NCBI GenBank assembly: GCA_030849965.1
Contig: JAVDKL010000004.1
Span: forward strand, 186,001-250,000
Direction of reading: 5' to 3'
DNA from: Schauerella fraxinea
Lineage (GTDB): Bacteria; Pseudomonadota; Gammaproteobacteria; Burkholderiales; Burkholderiaceae_B
Length of the DNA: 64,000 bases
Below are positions 1-9,034 of this stretch, piece after piece. The translations under genes were made by a program, and so were the position numbers. A model generated the notes under the pieces. It did not search any database, was not told the origin of the DNA, and saw nothing but the letters and a program-made list of their open reading frames with translations. Numbering within the stretch: the stretch's first letter is position 1; each line of letters starts with the position of its first letter.

Positions 1-187
1 GCCTCGTGGCGCCGGGCCATCCTTCCACGCCGGGATTCAATGACCCCGGTCATCCCGTCGAAGGCCGAGTCGCCCGGCGCGGCGCAGCCGGGGAATAGGC
101 GGCCGACCCTCCCCTGAGCGGCGCCACCCCGCATCTGGAGGAGGGCGCGTGTTCTGAACGCGCCACCGGTTGTGCGCCGGTGCCCGG
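1..187. other. Left edge, no gene supported
   Basis: No credible gene is visible here. Short open frames cross it but have no ribosome site and no recognisable motif. A hairpin with 7-bp arms (144-150 GGCGCGT and 158-164 ACGCGCC, 7-nt loop) lies just beyond the 3' end of the leftward binding-protein gene. It could help end that transcript, but it has no T-run on that strand. Confidence 0.4.
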
Positions 188-1789
188 CTACTGCTGGAAG
201 TACAGGTCGGCAAATCCGCCACGAATGCCTTCACCGCTCGTGGCGTAATCCCGCACTTTGTTGTTCACCACTGTCAACGTGGGGTTGGCGCCGAACTCGA
301 TCGAAGGAATATCGTCGTGAACCACTTTCTGGAAGGTCAGGAAGAGTTCACGACGTTTGTCCGGATCTACCTCGATTGCGGCAGCCTCGAGCAGCCGGTC
401 GACTTCGGGATTCGAATAGTGCGCCGCATTGGAGAACGGCAAGCCCACCTTGAAGTTCTTCGACCAGAACACGCGCTGCACGCCTGCGGTAGGATCGAAT
501 ACGTTCGCCAAGGCATCCAGAGTGATATCGAACGCGCGCTCGGTGTAGACCTTGTTCACGTAGGTGGCGAAATCGTAGTTCTCGATCACGCCGTCGATAC
601 CGATACGGCTCAACCCCTGACGCACGAATTCGGCGGCACGGCGATCCTGGAAGGGATTGATCAGTAGCCGCACCTTGAAGCGCGTGCCGTCGGTGCCGCG
701 TTTCAATCCGGCGGCATCGAGCGATGCATTGGCCTGCTTGATATCGATCGGAAAATACTTGATATCGGCGTTGTGAAAGCGCTTGTTGCCCTGGCCGATG
801 GCGGCGGCCGAGACCTGCCCGTAGCCGAACCACACCACCTTGTTCAACGCATTCACATCGATGGCCTGCGAGATCGCCAGCCGTACCGCACGATCCTTCA
901 GCACTGGCGTGTCCAGATTGAAGATGAGCTGCTGATGATTGCTGGCATAAGGCCAGTTGGTCGTGTCGACGCGCACATTGGGCAGTTCGGTAAAACGCTT
1001 GGCGTCGGACAACGGAATTGCATTGCCACCGAGATCGGCGGCGCCCGTTTCGAGTGCCGCGGCGCGCGCCACGGCATCGGGGATGAAACGCACCACGATC
1101 TTGTCGAGATAGGGCTTGGGCTTGTCCCAATAATGCGGATTGCGTTCGAGTGTGATGTGGCTGCCGCGCACGAATTCCTTGAACACAAATGGTCCGGTGC
1201 CCACCGGCGCGCTGTGATAGCTGCTGGTGGCAATCTCCTTGCCCTCCAGCAGATGCTTGGGCACGATCGGCGATTCCGATCCTGCCAACGCAATCAACAA
1301 GGCCGGCGCCGGTTTGGACAGCACGATGATGGCGGTGTAGCGATCGGGCGTCTGCACGTCGGTGACGTTGGCGAATGTGCTGCGGCCGCGCGGATGCAAT
1401 TGCTTCAAGGTCTGGATGGAGAAGGCCACGTCGGCGGACGTGAAGTCGCGCCCGTCATGCCACTTCACCCCCTCCCGCAAGGTAAAGCGATACTGCAGTC
1501 CATCCGGACTCACCGTCCAGGCCGTGGCCAGTTGCGGCTTGGGATTGAGGTCGAAATCGTAGGTGAGCAAGCCCTCGACGATCTTGGGTCCGATATCTGC
1601 ATTGGGACCCGCAGTAGTGAGCAAGGGCGCGATGGATGCCGGTTCCGGCGTGACGAGCCAGTTGAGTGTGCCGCCCGATTTGGCGGTTGAGGCCGCCGGC
1701 GCTGCCGCATGTGCAAGCGGCACGCTGTTGCTTGCGATGACGAGTATCGCGGTGTGTACCGCCGCTTTCAACAACTGCCTTTTGTTCAT
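188..1789 (-). CDS. ABC transporter substrate-binding protein, peptide/nickel family (SBP family 5)
   Basis: A periplasmic solute-binding protein of 533 residues, the usual size for DppA/OppA relatives. It starts with MNKRQLLKAA and a hydrophobic stretch ending around PLAHAAA, a Sec or weak Tat-type signal peptide. Family landmarks are visible: a WHDGRDFTSADV segment, the PVGTGPFVFKE motif and RNPHYWD. I chose ATG 1789 over an in-frame codon 9 residues upstream because the signal peptide then begins properly. It is divergent from the VOC gene and has no permeases of its own. It closely resembles the binding protein at 12624-14216, so both may feed the single permease/ATPase set at 6195-9999. 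The ligand is unknown; members bind peptides, opines, nickel or other solutes. Confidence 0.88.
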   Translation of the reverse strand: MNKRQLLKAAVHTAILVIASNSVPLAHAAAPAASTAKSGGTLNWLVTPEPASIAPLLTTAGPNADIGPKIVEGLLTYDFDLNPKPQLATAWTVSPDGLQYRFTLREGVKWHDGRDFTSADVAFSIQTLKQLHPRGRSTFANVTDVQTPDRYTAIIVLSKPAPALLIALAGSESPIVPKHLLEGKEIATSSYHSAPVGTGPFVFKEFVRGSHITLERNPHYWDKPKPYLDKIVVRFIPDAVARAAALETGAADLGGNAIPLSDAKRFTELPNVRVDTTNWPYASNHQQLIFNLDTPVLKDRAVRLAISQAIDVNALNKVVWFGYGQVSAAAIGQGNKRFHNADIKYFPIDIKQANASLDAAGLKRGTDGTRFKVRLLINPFQDRRAAEFVRQGLSRIGIDGVIENYDFATYVNKVYTERAFDITLDALANVFDPTAGVQRVFWSKNFKVGLPFSNAAHYSNPEVDRLLEAAAIEVDPDKRRELFLTFQKVVHDDIPSIEFGANPTLTVVNNKVRDYATSGEGIRGGFADLYFQQ

Positions 1790-1984
1790 CGTGATCCCGC
1801 TCGTTGAGTGAAGCAAACGCGGTCGATGCTATCGACGCGAATCGGGAGCGTCCAATAACAACGAGCGATTAACAAAGTCGCGGGCATGTGAACTTTTTCT
1901 TGAATGCTTATAGCCAGAGTGTCCTTGGGTTTGAGGGTGGCGCGACCTACCATTCCAACCTTACATAAGTTGTCAGGAAACGCT

Positions 1985-2869
1985 GTGACGCTGCCTTCGA
2001 TTCAAACGCAAGACCCAACGAACGACCATCACGTGCCGGTACTCGATCACGTCGTCATCAATGTGCATGGCGCGCTCGATCAAGCGCAGGCGCGCTATGC
2101 GCAGTTGGGCTTTCAACTCTCGGCACGGGGGCATCATTCGCTGGGATCGAGCAACCATCTGGCGATCTTCGGTGAGAATTATTTGGAGCTGCTGGGCTTT
2201 GAGCCTCAGAACGAAGGGCGTCGCGCAGATCTGTGGGAAGATCCACCGGGATTGAGCGGGCTGGTCTTCAAGACCCAGGATTCGCTGGGGTTGTACACCC
2301 ATCTGCAATCGCAGAATCTGGCGGTTGAAGACCCCAGCGAATTTCATCGCCCTGTGACTTTGCCTGATGGCGTAAAAGAAGCGCGCTTTCGTACCGTGCG
2401 ATTGGGCAAGTCGCTCGTGCGCAACGGCCGCACATTTTTCTGCCATCACTTCACACCCGATCTGGTGTGGCGCGACGCGTGGCGCGAACACCCCAACGGC
2501 GTCACCGACATCGTTGAGTTCGTGGTCAGCAGCCCGGATCCTCGGGCCACCGTGGCGCTGTATGAAAAAGTCTTCAGCCCGGACGCCGTAACGACGGTAT
2601 CCGCGCATGAATTCGTGCTCGACGCGGGGCAGGCGAAAGTGCGCTTTTTGACACCCGACGCAGCCGAGTCGCGCTATGGCCACGTACCGCGCACCCCAGA
2701 TGGCTCTGAACGGTATGTGGCGCTTGCGCTGCGCACGACAGCGCTCGCCAAGACACGCGCGTTACTGGCAGCCAACGGCGTGGCGTTTGCCGATCAGGCG
2801 GATGGCAGCGTGCTGGTGGCGGCCAATGAGGCGTTCCAGGTCGCCTTGCGTTTTACCGAGCACGCGTAG
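1985..2869 (+). CDS. VOC superfamily glyoxalase-like protein
   Basis: A 294-residue protein of the vicinal-oxygen-chelate fold. The opening LDHVVINVHG segment is the usual first strand of a glyoxalase-like domain (the Glyoxalase_3 type). A metal-ligand-like Glu follows in GENYLELLG, and a second half (VVSSPDPRATVALYEKVF) looks like the duplicated module. I preferred the GTG start at 1985 because AGGAA lies 6-7 nt before it; the frame is open further upstream to 1904 but that stretch has no ribosome site. It leads the rightward gene series of the transport cluster. Members are lyases, isomerases or dioxygenases; the reaction here cannot be named. Confidence 0.75.
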   Translation: MTLPSIQTQDPTNDHHVPVLDHVVINVHGALDQAQARYAQLGFQLSARGHHSLGSSNHLAIFGENYLELLGFEPQNEGRRADLWEDPPGLSGLVFKTQDSLGLYTHLQSQNLAVEDPSEFHRPVTLPDGVKEARFRTVRLGKSLVRNGRTFFCHHFTPDLVWRDAWREHPNGVTDIVEFVVSSPDPRATVALYEKVFSPDAVTTVSAHEFVLDAGQAKVRFLTPDAAESRYGHVPRTPDGSERYVALALRTTALAKTRALLAANGVAFADQADGSVLVAANEAFQVALRFTEHA

Positions 2870-3049
2870 CACTTACTTCGGTTGTACAGGGGAGGGTCAT
2901 GCGCCAAGCAGGACCCTCGCTTTCGTGCGCGCGATCGCGCCGAAACGTGCTCGCGAGGCTCGCTGACGGCGACGCATGACGCGCGCGGATGACTGGCGCG
3001 ACGCCACTGCGCGCTCAAAACTAAAAACACATTGAACAAGGACTGCATG

Positions 3050-4063
3050 ATGAAGGCTATCGTTTTGCGCGAGCATGGCGGAACAGACAAGCTGCGTTTT
3101 GAGACGACGTTTCCCGATCCGGTGGCGGGAGCGGGCGACGTGATCGTGCGCGTGCGCGCCTCGTCGCTCAACTATCACGATGTGTTCACGCGCCGCGGCA
3201 TGCCGGGCATCAATCTGCCGTTTCCCGTGATCATCGGGCTCGATGTGGCAGGCGTAATCGAAGCGATCGGGCCCGACGTAGAAGGCTGGTCGGTGGGCGA
3301 TCGCGTGCTCGTCGATCCGATCGATCGCGTGGACGGCGGCTTGACCGGCGAGACCACGCATGGCGGGCTCGCGGAGTTGTGTCGGGTGCGCGAGCATCAG
3401 TTGATCAAACTGCCGGACGAAGTGAGTTTCGAAGATGCTGCGGCGCTGCCGGTGGCCTACGGCACGGCATTGCGCATGATGAATCGTATCGGCCAGATTC
3501 AAGCGGGCGAGAAAGTATTGATCCTGGGCGCAAGCGGCGGAGTAGGGGTGTGTTGCGTGCAGTTGGCGAAGCTGGCGGGCGCCTATGTGGTGGCGTGTGC
3601 CGGGTCGGAAGAGAAAGCCGCGCGGCTGCGTGAACTGGGTGCCGACGACGTGATCCTTTACACGCAGGAGGATTTTCTCAAGGCGGTGCAGACCCGGTAC
3701 GGCAAGCCGGCACGCCGACGCGGGCAGCCGTCGGGCGGCGTGGACGTCGTGGTGAATTTCACCGGTGGCGATACGTGGACGAAGTCGCTGCGCTGCCTGC
3801 GTTTGGGCGGAAGGCTGCTGACGTGCGGTGCCACCGCCGGCTACGACCCGAAAGAGGATTTGCGCTACGTGTGGACGTTCGAGTTGCAGATCCGGGGGTC
3901 GAACGGCTGGGAGCGCGAGGACCTGCACGAACTGCTCGACCTGGTGGCGCGCAAGAAGCTGCGCGCCTTGATCGACAGGACCTGGCCGCTGGCACAAGGC
4001 GCCGAAGCGTTGGCATCGCTGGAAGATCGGCAGGTGACGGGCAAAGTGCTGGTGACGGCATGA
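3050..4063 (+). CDS. MDR-family NAD(P)H:quinone oxidoreductase / enoyl reductase-like
   Basis: A medium-chain dehydrogenase/reductase of 337 residues. The N-terminal GroES-like catalytic domain begins MKAIVLREHGG. The nucleotide-binding motif GASGGVGVCCVQLAKLAG lies near residue 160. The cysteine cluster that holds structural zinc in alcohol dehydrogenases is absent (DRVLVDPIDRVDGG replaces it), which points to a zinc-free reductase such as quinone oxidoreductase or an enoyl-CoA reductase. AAGGA at 3038-3042 lies 7 nt before ATG 3050; ATG 3047 directly upstream is an alternative. Its stop overlaps the start of the next gene (ATGA), so the two are translationally coupled. Confidence 0.85.
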   Translation: MKAIVLREHGGTDKLRFETTFPDPVAGAGDVIVRVRASSLNYHDVFTRRGMPGINLPFPVIIGLDVAGVIEAIGPDVEGWSVGDRVLVDPIDRVDGGLTGETTHGGLAELCRVREHQLIKLPDEVSFEDAAALPVAYGTALRMMNRIGQIQAGEKVLILGASGGVGVCCVQLAKLAGAYVVACAGSEEKAARLRELGADDVILYTQEDFLKAVQTRYGKPARRRGQPSGGVDVVVNFTGGDTWTKSLRCLRLGGRLLTCGATAGYDPKEDLRYVWTFELQIRGSNGWEREDLHELLDLVARKKLRALIDRTWPLAQGAEALASLEDRQVTGKVLVTA

Positions 4064-4506
4064 CGCCGCCTGCTATCGGCGATGCGGCGGTGCCTGAACG
4101 CCTGAGCCAGGAACGTATTCAGCAGATGTTCGATGCCTCACCGTTCATTGCTTCGCTCGCGATGCGGGTGCAGTCAGTGGACTACGACGCCGAAGCGCTG
4201 GCGGTGCACGTGCCGATGCAGCCGTCGTTCGAACGCGGCGCGGGTTCTGGCCAGTGGCACGGTGGGCCATTGGCCGCCGTGATCGATACGGTGGGCGATT
4301 TCGCAGTCGGAATGCTCGTGGGGCGCGGTTTGCCCACCATCAATTTTCGCGTCGATTACCTGCGCCCCGCGATCGGTACGTCTGTGCTGGCGGTGGCCAA
4401 AGTGCGCCGCCTGGGCCGCAGCGTCGGCGTAGCCGATGTGGATCTGTTCAACGATGCCGGTGTGCTGCTGGCCATTGGCCGCGCGTCTTACGCCACCCGA
4501 GCCTGA
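4060..4506 (+). CDS. PaaI-type hotdog-fold thioesterase
   Basis: A 148-residue single hotdog domain, the normal length for PaaI/YbgC-like acyl-CoA thioesterases. The segment WHGGPLAAVIDTVGDFAVG matches the long central helix that carries the catalytic acidic residue, followed by the FRVDYLRPA strand. It starts inside the stop of the preceding reductase and precedes the binding-protein gene by about 30 nt. With the acyl-CoA synthetase at 10127 it implies CoA thioesters as pathway intermediates. Substrate unknown. Confidence 0.82.
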   Translation: MTPPAIGDAAVPERLSQERIQQMFDASPFIASLAMRVQSVDYDAEALAVHVPMQPSFERGAGSGQWHGGPLAAVIDTVGDFAVGMLVGRGLPTINFRVDYLRPAIGTSVLAVAKVRRLGRSVGVADVDLFNDAGVLLAIGRASYATRA

Positions 4507-4538
4507 GCCATTTTCAAACCTTTTCTGTGAGTTTCGTC

Positions 4539-6182
4539 ATGTCTGCACACTCTTCTCATACCCGTCGCGCGTTTCTGGCGCAGACCGCTCGGGGCAGCTT
4601 GCTTGCCGCCACGGCAGGTCTCCTGCCCAGTGTGGGGTTGCTCGGATCGGCATGGGCGGCCGACGCCGGCGCGCCCAAGCGCGGCGGTTCGTTGGTCGTG
4701 ACCTGGGGCGGGCTGGAGCCGCAAGCGCTGTTTGTGCCGGGCGGGGGCGGGTCGAGCCCGTTCCTCACGTCCACCAAGATTCTGGAGCGGTTGCTCAAGC
4801 TCGACGAGAAGCTTGAGTTTCAACCGGCCCTGGCGGAGAGCGTGACGCCGGCGGACGATTTCAAGTCTTATGTGATCAAACTACGTCCCAACGTGACGTG
4901 GCACGACGGCAAGCCATTCACGAGCGACGACGTGGTGTTCAACTTCGACGCGCACTGGAAGCCCATCTCGGCGGGGGTGGCGTTGAAGTCACTGCAGAAG
5001 GCCGAGGCCATCGACCCGTTGACCGTCAAACTCACCTTCGGTACGCCCATCCCTGAGTTTTTCCTGAAGTCGACGCTGGCAGGCCAGTACCAGCTCGTGG
5101 TGCCCAAGCACCTGTACGACGGCCGCGACCTGATCACCAATCCGCTGAACAACACGCCGGTGGGCACGGGGCCGTGGAAGTATGGGCAATGGAATCGCGG
5201 CAGCCATCTGGCTTACGTGCGCAACGACAAGTACTGGTCGCCCAACAAGCCCAACCTCGACAAACTCATCGTGCGCTGGTGGTCCGATCCCGCATCGCGC
5301 GCGGCCGCCCTCGAAACCGGAGAGCTTGGCTTGGCCTACTCGAACCCCGTGCCGGCGCGCGAGATCGACCGGCTGGTCAAAACCGGCAAGGTGGTGCTCG
5401 ACACGCGCGGTTATGAGAACTCGGCGTGGGCCTCCTCGATCGAGTTCAATCAACGGCGCGAGCATGTGAAGCGGCGCGAAGTGCGCCAGGCGATCCTGCA
5501 TGCGATCGACCGCCAGTTCATCATCGACACGATCTATTTCGGCCGCGGCAAACCCGCCGTGAGCCCGGTGCTCAGCAGCAATGCGCTGTTCTTCAATGGC
5601 GACGTGCCCACCTACGCCTTCGATCCCAAGCGGGCGGCCAAGCTGCTCGATGACGCCGGATTGCCGGAGAAGCCCGGTGGTCGCTTTACCGTCAATCTGC
5701 TGGCTGCGGCGTGGTTTGAAGAGAACGCCAAACTGGGCCAGTACGTGAAGCAGGCGTTGGAAGATATCGGTATCACGGTCAAGCTCGACTCGGCCGATCG
5801 TGCCACGGCGCTCAAGCGGATCTACGGCGATTACGACTACGACATCGCGCTCTCCAACTACACCTCACCGATCGAACTGGTGCCCGTAGTCACCCAGTAC
5901 TACACCACCGACGGCATTGTGAAGGGCGGCGCGTTTCGCAACGCGACCGGCTACTCGAACCCCGAGATGGACGAGATCGTGGGCAAGTTGACGATCGAAA
6001 CCGATCCCGAAAAGCGCAAGCAATTGGCGCATGCCTTTGCGAAGCTCGCCGCGACCGACGTGCCGTTCCTGCCGCTGATCGAAATGCAATCGTTCACGTT
6101 GGCGAGCAAGGCGGTGCGCGACTTCAACACCGGCGCCAATATCCAGGGCGAGGCGTTGGCCGATGTGTGGCTCGATAAATAA
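4539..6182 (+). CDS. ABC transporter substrate-binding protein, peptide family, Tat-type signal
   Basis: A 547-residue SBP-family-5 protein. The N-terminus contains TRRAFLAQTA followed by a hydrophobic segment and AWAADA, which fits a twin-arginine signal, so it may be exported folded. Motifs include WHDGKPFTSDDV, NTPVGTGPWKYG and RNDKYW. The start ATG 4539 is the methionine that places the RR motif about nine residues in; the frame is open upstream but overlaps the thioesterase. It is the first gene of the operon binding protein-permease-permease-ATPase-ATPase (to 9999), so it is probably the principal receptor. It is more diverged from the binding proteins at 188 and 12624 than those two are from each other. 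Confidence 0.9.
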   Translation: MSAHSSHTRRAFLAQTARGSLLAATAGLLPSVGLLGSAWAADAGAPKRGGSLVVTWGGLEPQALFVPGGGGSSPFLTSTKILERLLKLDEKLEFQPALAESVTPADDFKSYVIKLRPNVTWHDGKPFTSDDVVFNFDAHWKPISAGVALKSLQKAEAIDPLTVKLTFGTPIPEFFLKSTLAGQYQLVVPKHLYDGRDLITNPLNNTPVGTGPWKYGQWNRGSHLAYVRNDKYWSPNKPNLDKLIVRWWSDPASRAAALETGELGLAYSNPVPAREIDRLVKTGKVVLDTRGYENSAWASSIEFNQRREHVKRREVRQAILHAIDRQFIIDTIYFGRGKPAVSPVLSSNALFFNGDVPTYAFDPKRAAKLLDDAGLPEKPGGRFTVNLLAAAWFEENAKLGQYVKQALEDIGITVKLDSADRATALKRIYGDYDYDIALSNYTSPIELVPVVTQYYTTDGIVKGGAFRNATGYSNPEMDEIVGKLTIETDPEKRKQLAHAFAKLAATDVPFLPLIEMQSFTLASKAVRDFNTGANIQGEALADVWLDK

Positions 6183-6194
6183 GGTGTTGGCATC

Positions 6195-7163
6195 ATGTTG
6201 CGCTTGATCGGCCGAAGGCTGCTCCAGGCCGTGCCCTTGTTGCTGGGCGTGATCGTGTTGAATTTCGCGATGATCCAGTCTGTGCCCGGCTCGTTCCTGG
6301 ATGTGATGACGGCCGAGCAGCAAGTGACCGATCCGGCACTCATCGAGCGGCTGCGTGTGACGTACGGCATGGATCAGCCTGCCGGCGTGCAGTTGCTGAA
6401 GTACATCGGCTCGGTCGCGCGGTTCGATTTCGGCTATTCGTACCGCCATAACCTGCCGGTGTTCGAGGTGATCATGGCGCATCTGCCGGCCACGCTGCTG
6501 CTGATGCTGGCCAGTATCGGCATCGCCGTCGTGGTGGGCCTCCTGGCAGGCATCATCGCGGCAGTGCGCGTGAACACGTGGTGGGACACCTTGATTTCGG
6601 CGCTGGCCGTGTGCTGTTTCGCGGCGCCCAGCTTTTGGTTGGGCATCATGATGATCGTGCTGTTCGCGGTCAAGCTGGGATGGTTTCCGGTGGGCGGCAT
6701 GCAGACCATCGGCGGCGACGATTCGGGTATCGGCGTCGTGCTGGACGTCATCCACCATCTGACGTTGCCCGCCCTGGCGCTCGGCCTTTTCTACGCGGCG
6801 ACCTATGCGCGGGTGATGCGCGCTTCCATGCTCGAGGTGTCGCGGCTGGATTTCGTGCGCACGGCGCGCGCCAAAGGCTTATCGGGCATGCGGGTGGTGT
6901 TTGCCCATGTGTGCCGCAATGCGCTGCTGCCTATCGTCACGCTGCTGGGCTTGCAACTGGGCACGGTGGTGGGCGGCAGCATCGTGATCGAGGCCGTCTT
7001 CAGTTGGCCGGGTATTGGCGGCGTGCTGTTCGACAGCGTGATGAGCCGTAACTATCCGGTGGTGCTGGGCGTGCTCGTGTTGAGTTCGATGGTGGTGATC
7101 GTGGCCAATATCGGCGTCGATCTGATCTACGCGCGGTTGGACCCGCGCATCCGGGACCGTTGA
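6195..7163 (+). CDS. ABC transporter permease, DppB/OppB type
   Basis: A 322-residue inner-membrane permease with about six hydrophobic segments. The opening MLRLIGRRLLQAVPLLLGVIV is typical of DppB-like proteins. The EAA-type cytoplasmic loop that contacts the ATPases lies around FVRTARAKGLSG, and the C-terminus ends RLDPRIRDR as in the family. It follows the binding-protein gene by 12 nt and is one base short of touching the next permease. It forms the channel together with the DppC-type partner. Confidence 0.93.
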   Translation: MLRLIGRRLLQAVPLLLGVIVLNFAMIQSVPGSFLDVMTAEQQVTDPALIERLRVTYGMDQPAGVQLLKYIGSVARFDFGYSYRHNLPVFEVIMAHLPATLLLMLASIGIAVVVGLLAGIIAAVRVNTWWDTLISALAVCCFAAPSFWLGIMMIVLFAVKLGWFPVGGMQTIGGDDSGIGVVLDVIHHLTLPALALGLFYAATYARVMRASMLEVSRLDFVRTARAKGLSGMRVVFAHVCRNALLPIVTLLGLQLGTVVGGSIVIEAVFSWPGIGGVLFDSVMSRNYPVVLGVLVLSSMVVIVANIGVDLIYARLDPRIRDR

Positions 7164-7164
7164 G

Positions 7165-8016
7165 ATGGCGCTGCATGCCGATCGTTTTGTTTTCTTGCGC
7201 CAGTTCGCGCGCAATCGCGGCGCGCTGGCGGGCGCCCTGGTCTTGTTGGCCGTGATTGTGGCGGCGGCCGGCGCGTCTTGGGTCTATCCCGTGAGCCCAC
7301 TGCGTATCGTGGGTCCGCCCGAAGTATGGCCCTTTCAATCGTGGCGGTATCCGCTGGGCACCGATTCGATGGGGCGCGATATCGCTGCCATCATCGTGCA
7401 CGGCGCGCGCGCCACACTGCTGATCGGGCTGGCGGCCAGCGCGACCGCTACGGCGATCGGGGTCACGGTGGGTGCCGCGGCGGCGTGGTTTGGCGGGTGG
7501 GCCGACGAGGTGCTGATGCGCTTTACCGAACTCTTTCAGATCATCCCGAACGTGGTGTTCATCCTGACGGTGGTGTCGATTCTGGGACCCAATATCGGCA
7601 ATCTCACGTTGGCGGTCGGACTGGTGTCGTGGCCGCCGATCGCGCGGCTCACCCGCGCCGAGTTCCTGTCGTACAAAGAGCGCGAGTTCGTGCTCGCCTG
7701 TCGCGCCTGCGGCATGAGCAATCTGCGCATTGTGGCCGGCGAAATTTTGCCGAACGTGATTCCCCCTGTGATCGTGTTGGCGTCGCTGGTCGTGGCGGGC
7801 GCCATCCTGTACGAGTCGGTGGTGTCGTTTCTAGGGCTGGGCGATCCCAATATCGCCAGTTGGGGACGGCTGGTGGGCGAGGGCAGATCGCTGATCCGCT
7901 CCTCGTGGTTCATCTGCGCGATACCCGGTGTGGCGATCATGCTCGCCGTGCTGGCCTTGAATCTGATCGGCGACGGGTTGAACGACGCGCTGAATCCCAA
8001 GTTGAGGGATCGTTGA
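7165..8016 (+). CDS. ABC transporter permease, DppC/OppC type
   Basis: A 283-residue permease with the features of DppC: YPLGTDSMGRDI, which aligns with the family's LGTDxxGRD motif, then membrane segments, then the EAA-like loop EFVLACRACGMSN. The end NPKLRDR is also typical. It is packed between the DppB-type gene and the first ATPase with 1-nt gaps, so it is in the same transcript. Confidence 0.93.
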   Translation: MALHADRFVFLRQFARNRGALAGALVLLAVIVAAAGASWVYPVSPLRIVGPPEVWPFQSWRYPLGTDSMGRDIAAIIVHGARATLLIGLAASATATAIGVTVGAAAAWFGGWADEVLMRFTELFQIIPNVVFILTVVSILGPNIGNLTLAVGLVSWPPIARLTRAEFLSYKEREFVLACRACGMSNLRIVAGEILPNVIPPVIVLASLVVAGAILYESVVSFLGLGDPNIASWGRLVGEGRSLIRSSWFICAIPGVAIMLAVLALNLIGDGLNDALNPKLRDR

Positions 8017-8017
8017 G

Positions 8018-9034
8018 ATGACGCCGGTCCTGGCTGTAGACGGATTGACCGTCGAACTCGATACACGCCGCGGGCGATTGCTTGCGATCGACGATGTGTC
8101 GTTTTCGGTGGATGCGGGCGAAACACTGGCGATCGTGGGGGAGTCGGGCTGCGGCAAGTCGCTCACCGCCCTGGCCTTGATGGGGCTGTTGCCCACGCCG
8201 CCTGCACGGATCGCCGCAGGGCAGGTGCGGCTGGCCGGCCGCGATCTGCTGGGCTTGTCGGAGCGCGCCATGCAGGCGGTGCGCGGGCGTCAGGTATCGA
8301 TGATTTTTCAGGATCCGATGAGTTCGCTCAATCCGGTGATGACGGTGGGCGACCAGTTGATCGAGAGCCTGCGCCGGCATGCCGGCCTGCCCTGGCGCGC
8401 CGCGCGCCGGCGAGCGCTTGAATTGCTCGAGCAGGTCAACATGCCGGACGCCGAGCGTCGCATGGACGAGTATCCCCATCGCCTGTCGGGCGGAATGTGC
8501 CAGCGCGTGATGATTGCGATGGCCATTTCCTGTGAGCCGCAGGTGCTGATCGCGGACGAACCGACCACCGCGCTGGACGTGACCATTCAGGCCCAGATTC
8601 TCGATCTGCTGCGCGGATTGCAGCAACGTACCGGCTTGGCGTTGATTCTGATTACGCATGACCTGGGCGTGGTGGCCGAGGTCGCCGATCGGGTGGCCGT
8701 GATGTACGCCGGACGCAAGGTCGAAGAGGCGAGTGTTGCGACCTTGTTTTCGGATCCGCAGCACCCCTATACCCAGGGGCTGCTGCGCGCCACCCCCTCC
8801 ACGGTGGGTGCCGATGGCCGTCTGGCCGACATTCCCGGCATGGTGCCGCAGCTCGCGGATCTGCCGCACGGCTGTGCCTTCGCCGATCGATGTGCCGCCG
8901 TGCAATCGCGCTGCCGCGCCGCGCGTCCGCCACTGACCGTACTGGACGATCGCGGTGAAGTGGCGTGTGTGGTGGCGCACGATCGTTATAAGCAACGGCT
9001 GGCCCAGCCTTATCCGGAGGGACGGCGCGCATGA
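8018..9034 (+). CDS. ABC transporter ATP-binding protein, DppD/OppD type
   Basis: A 338-residue ATPase. The Walker A motif is GESGCGKSLTA, the signature is LSGGMCQRVMIA, and the Walker B region is VLIADEPTTALD. A C-terminal Cys-containing region (HGCAFADRCAA) is the iron-sulfur/oligopeptide-transporter C-terminal motif found in DppD and DppF. It overlaps the following ATPase gene by four bases. The two ATPases pair as a heterodimer under the permeases. Confidence 0.93.
   Translation: MTPVLAVDGLTVELDTRRGRLLAIDDVSFSVDAGETLAIVGESGCGKSLTALALMGLLPTPPARIAAGQVRLAGRDLLGLSERAMQAVRGRQVSMIFQDPMSSLNPVMTVGDQLIESLRRHAGLPWRAARRRALELLEQVNMPDAERRMDEYPHRLSGGMCQRVMIAMAISCEPQVLIADEPTTALDVTIQAQILDLLRGLQQRTGLALILITHDLGVVAEVADRVAVMYAGRKVEEASVATLFSDPQHPYTQGLLRATPSTVGADGRLADIPGMVPQLADLPHGCAFADRCAAVQSRCRAARPPLTVLDDRGEVACVVAHDRYKQRLAQPYPEGRRA

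Noticed and set aside
1822-1836. GTCGAT-GCT-ATCGAC inverted repeat as an operator for the first binding protein
   Set aside because: Arms are only 6 bp, such palindromes are frequent in this GC-rich sequence, and no promoter lines up with it.
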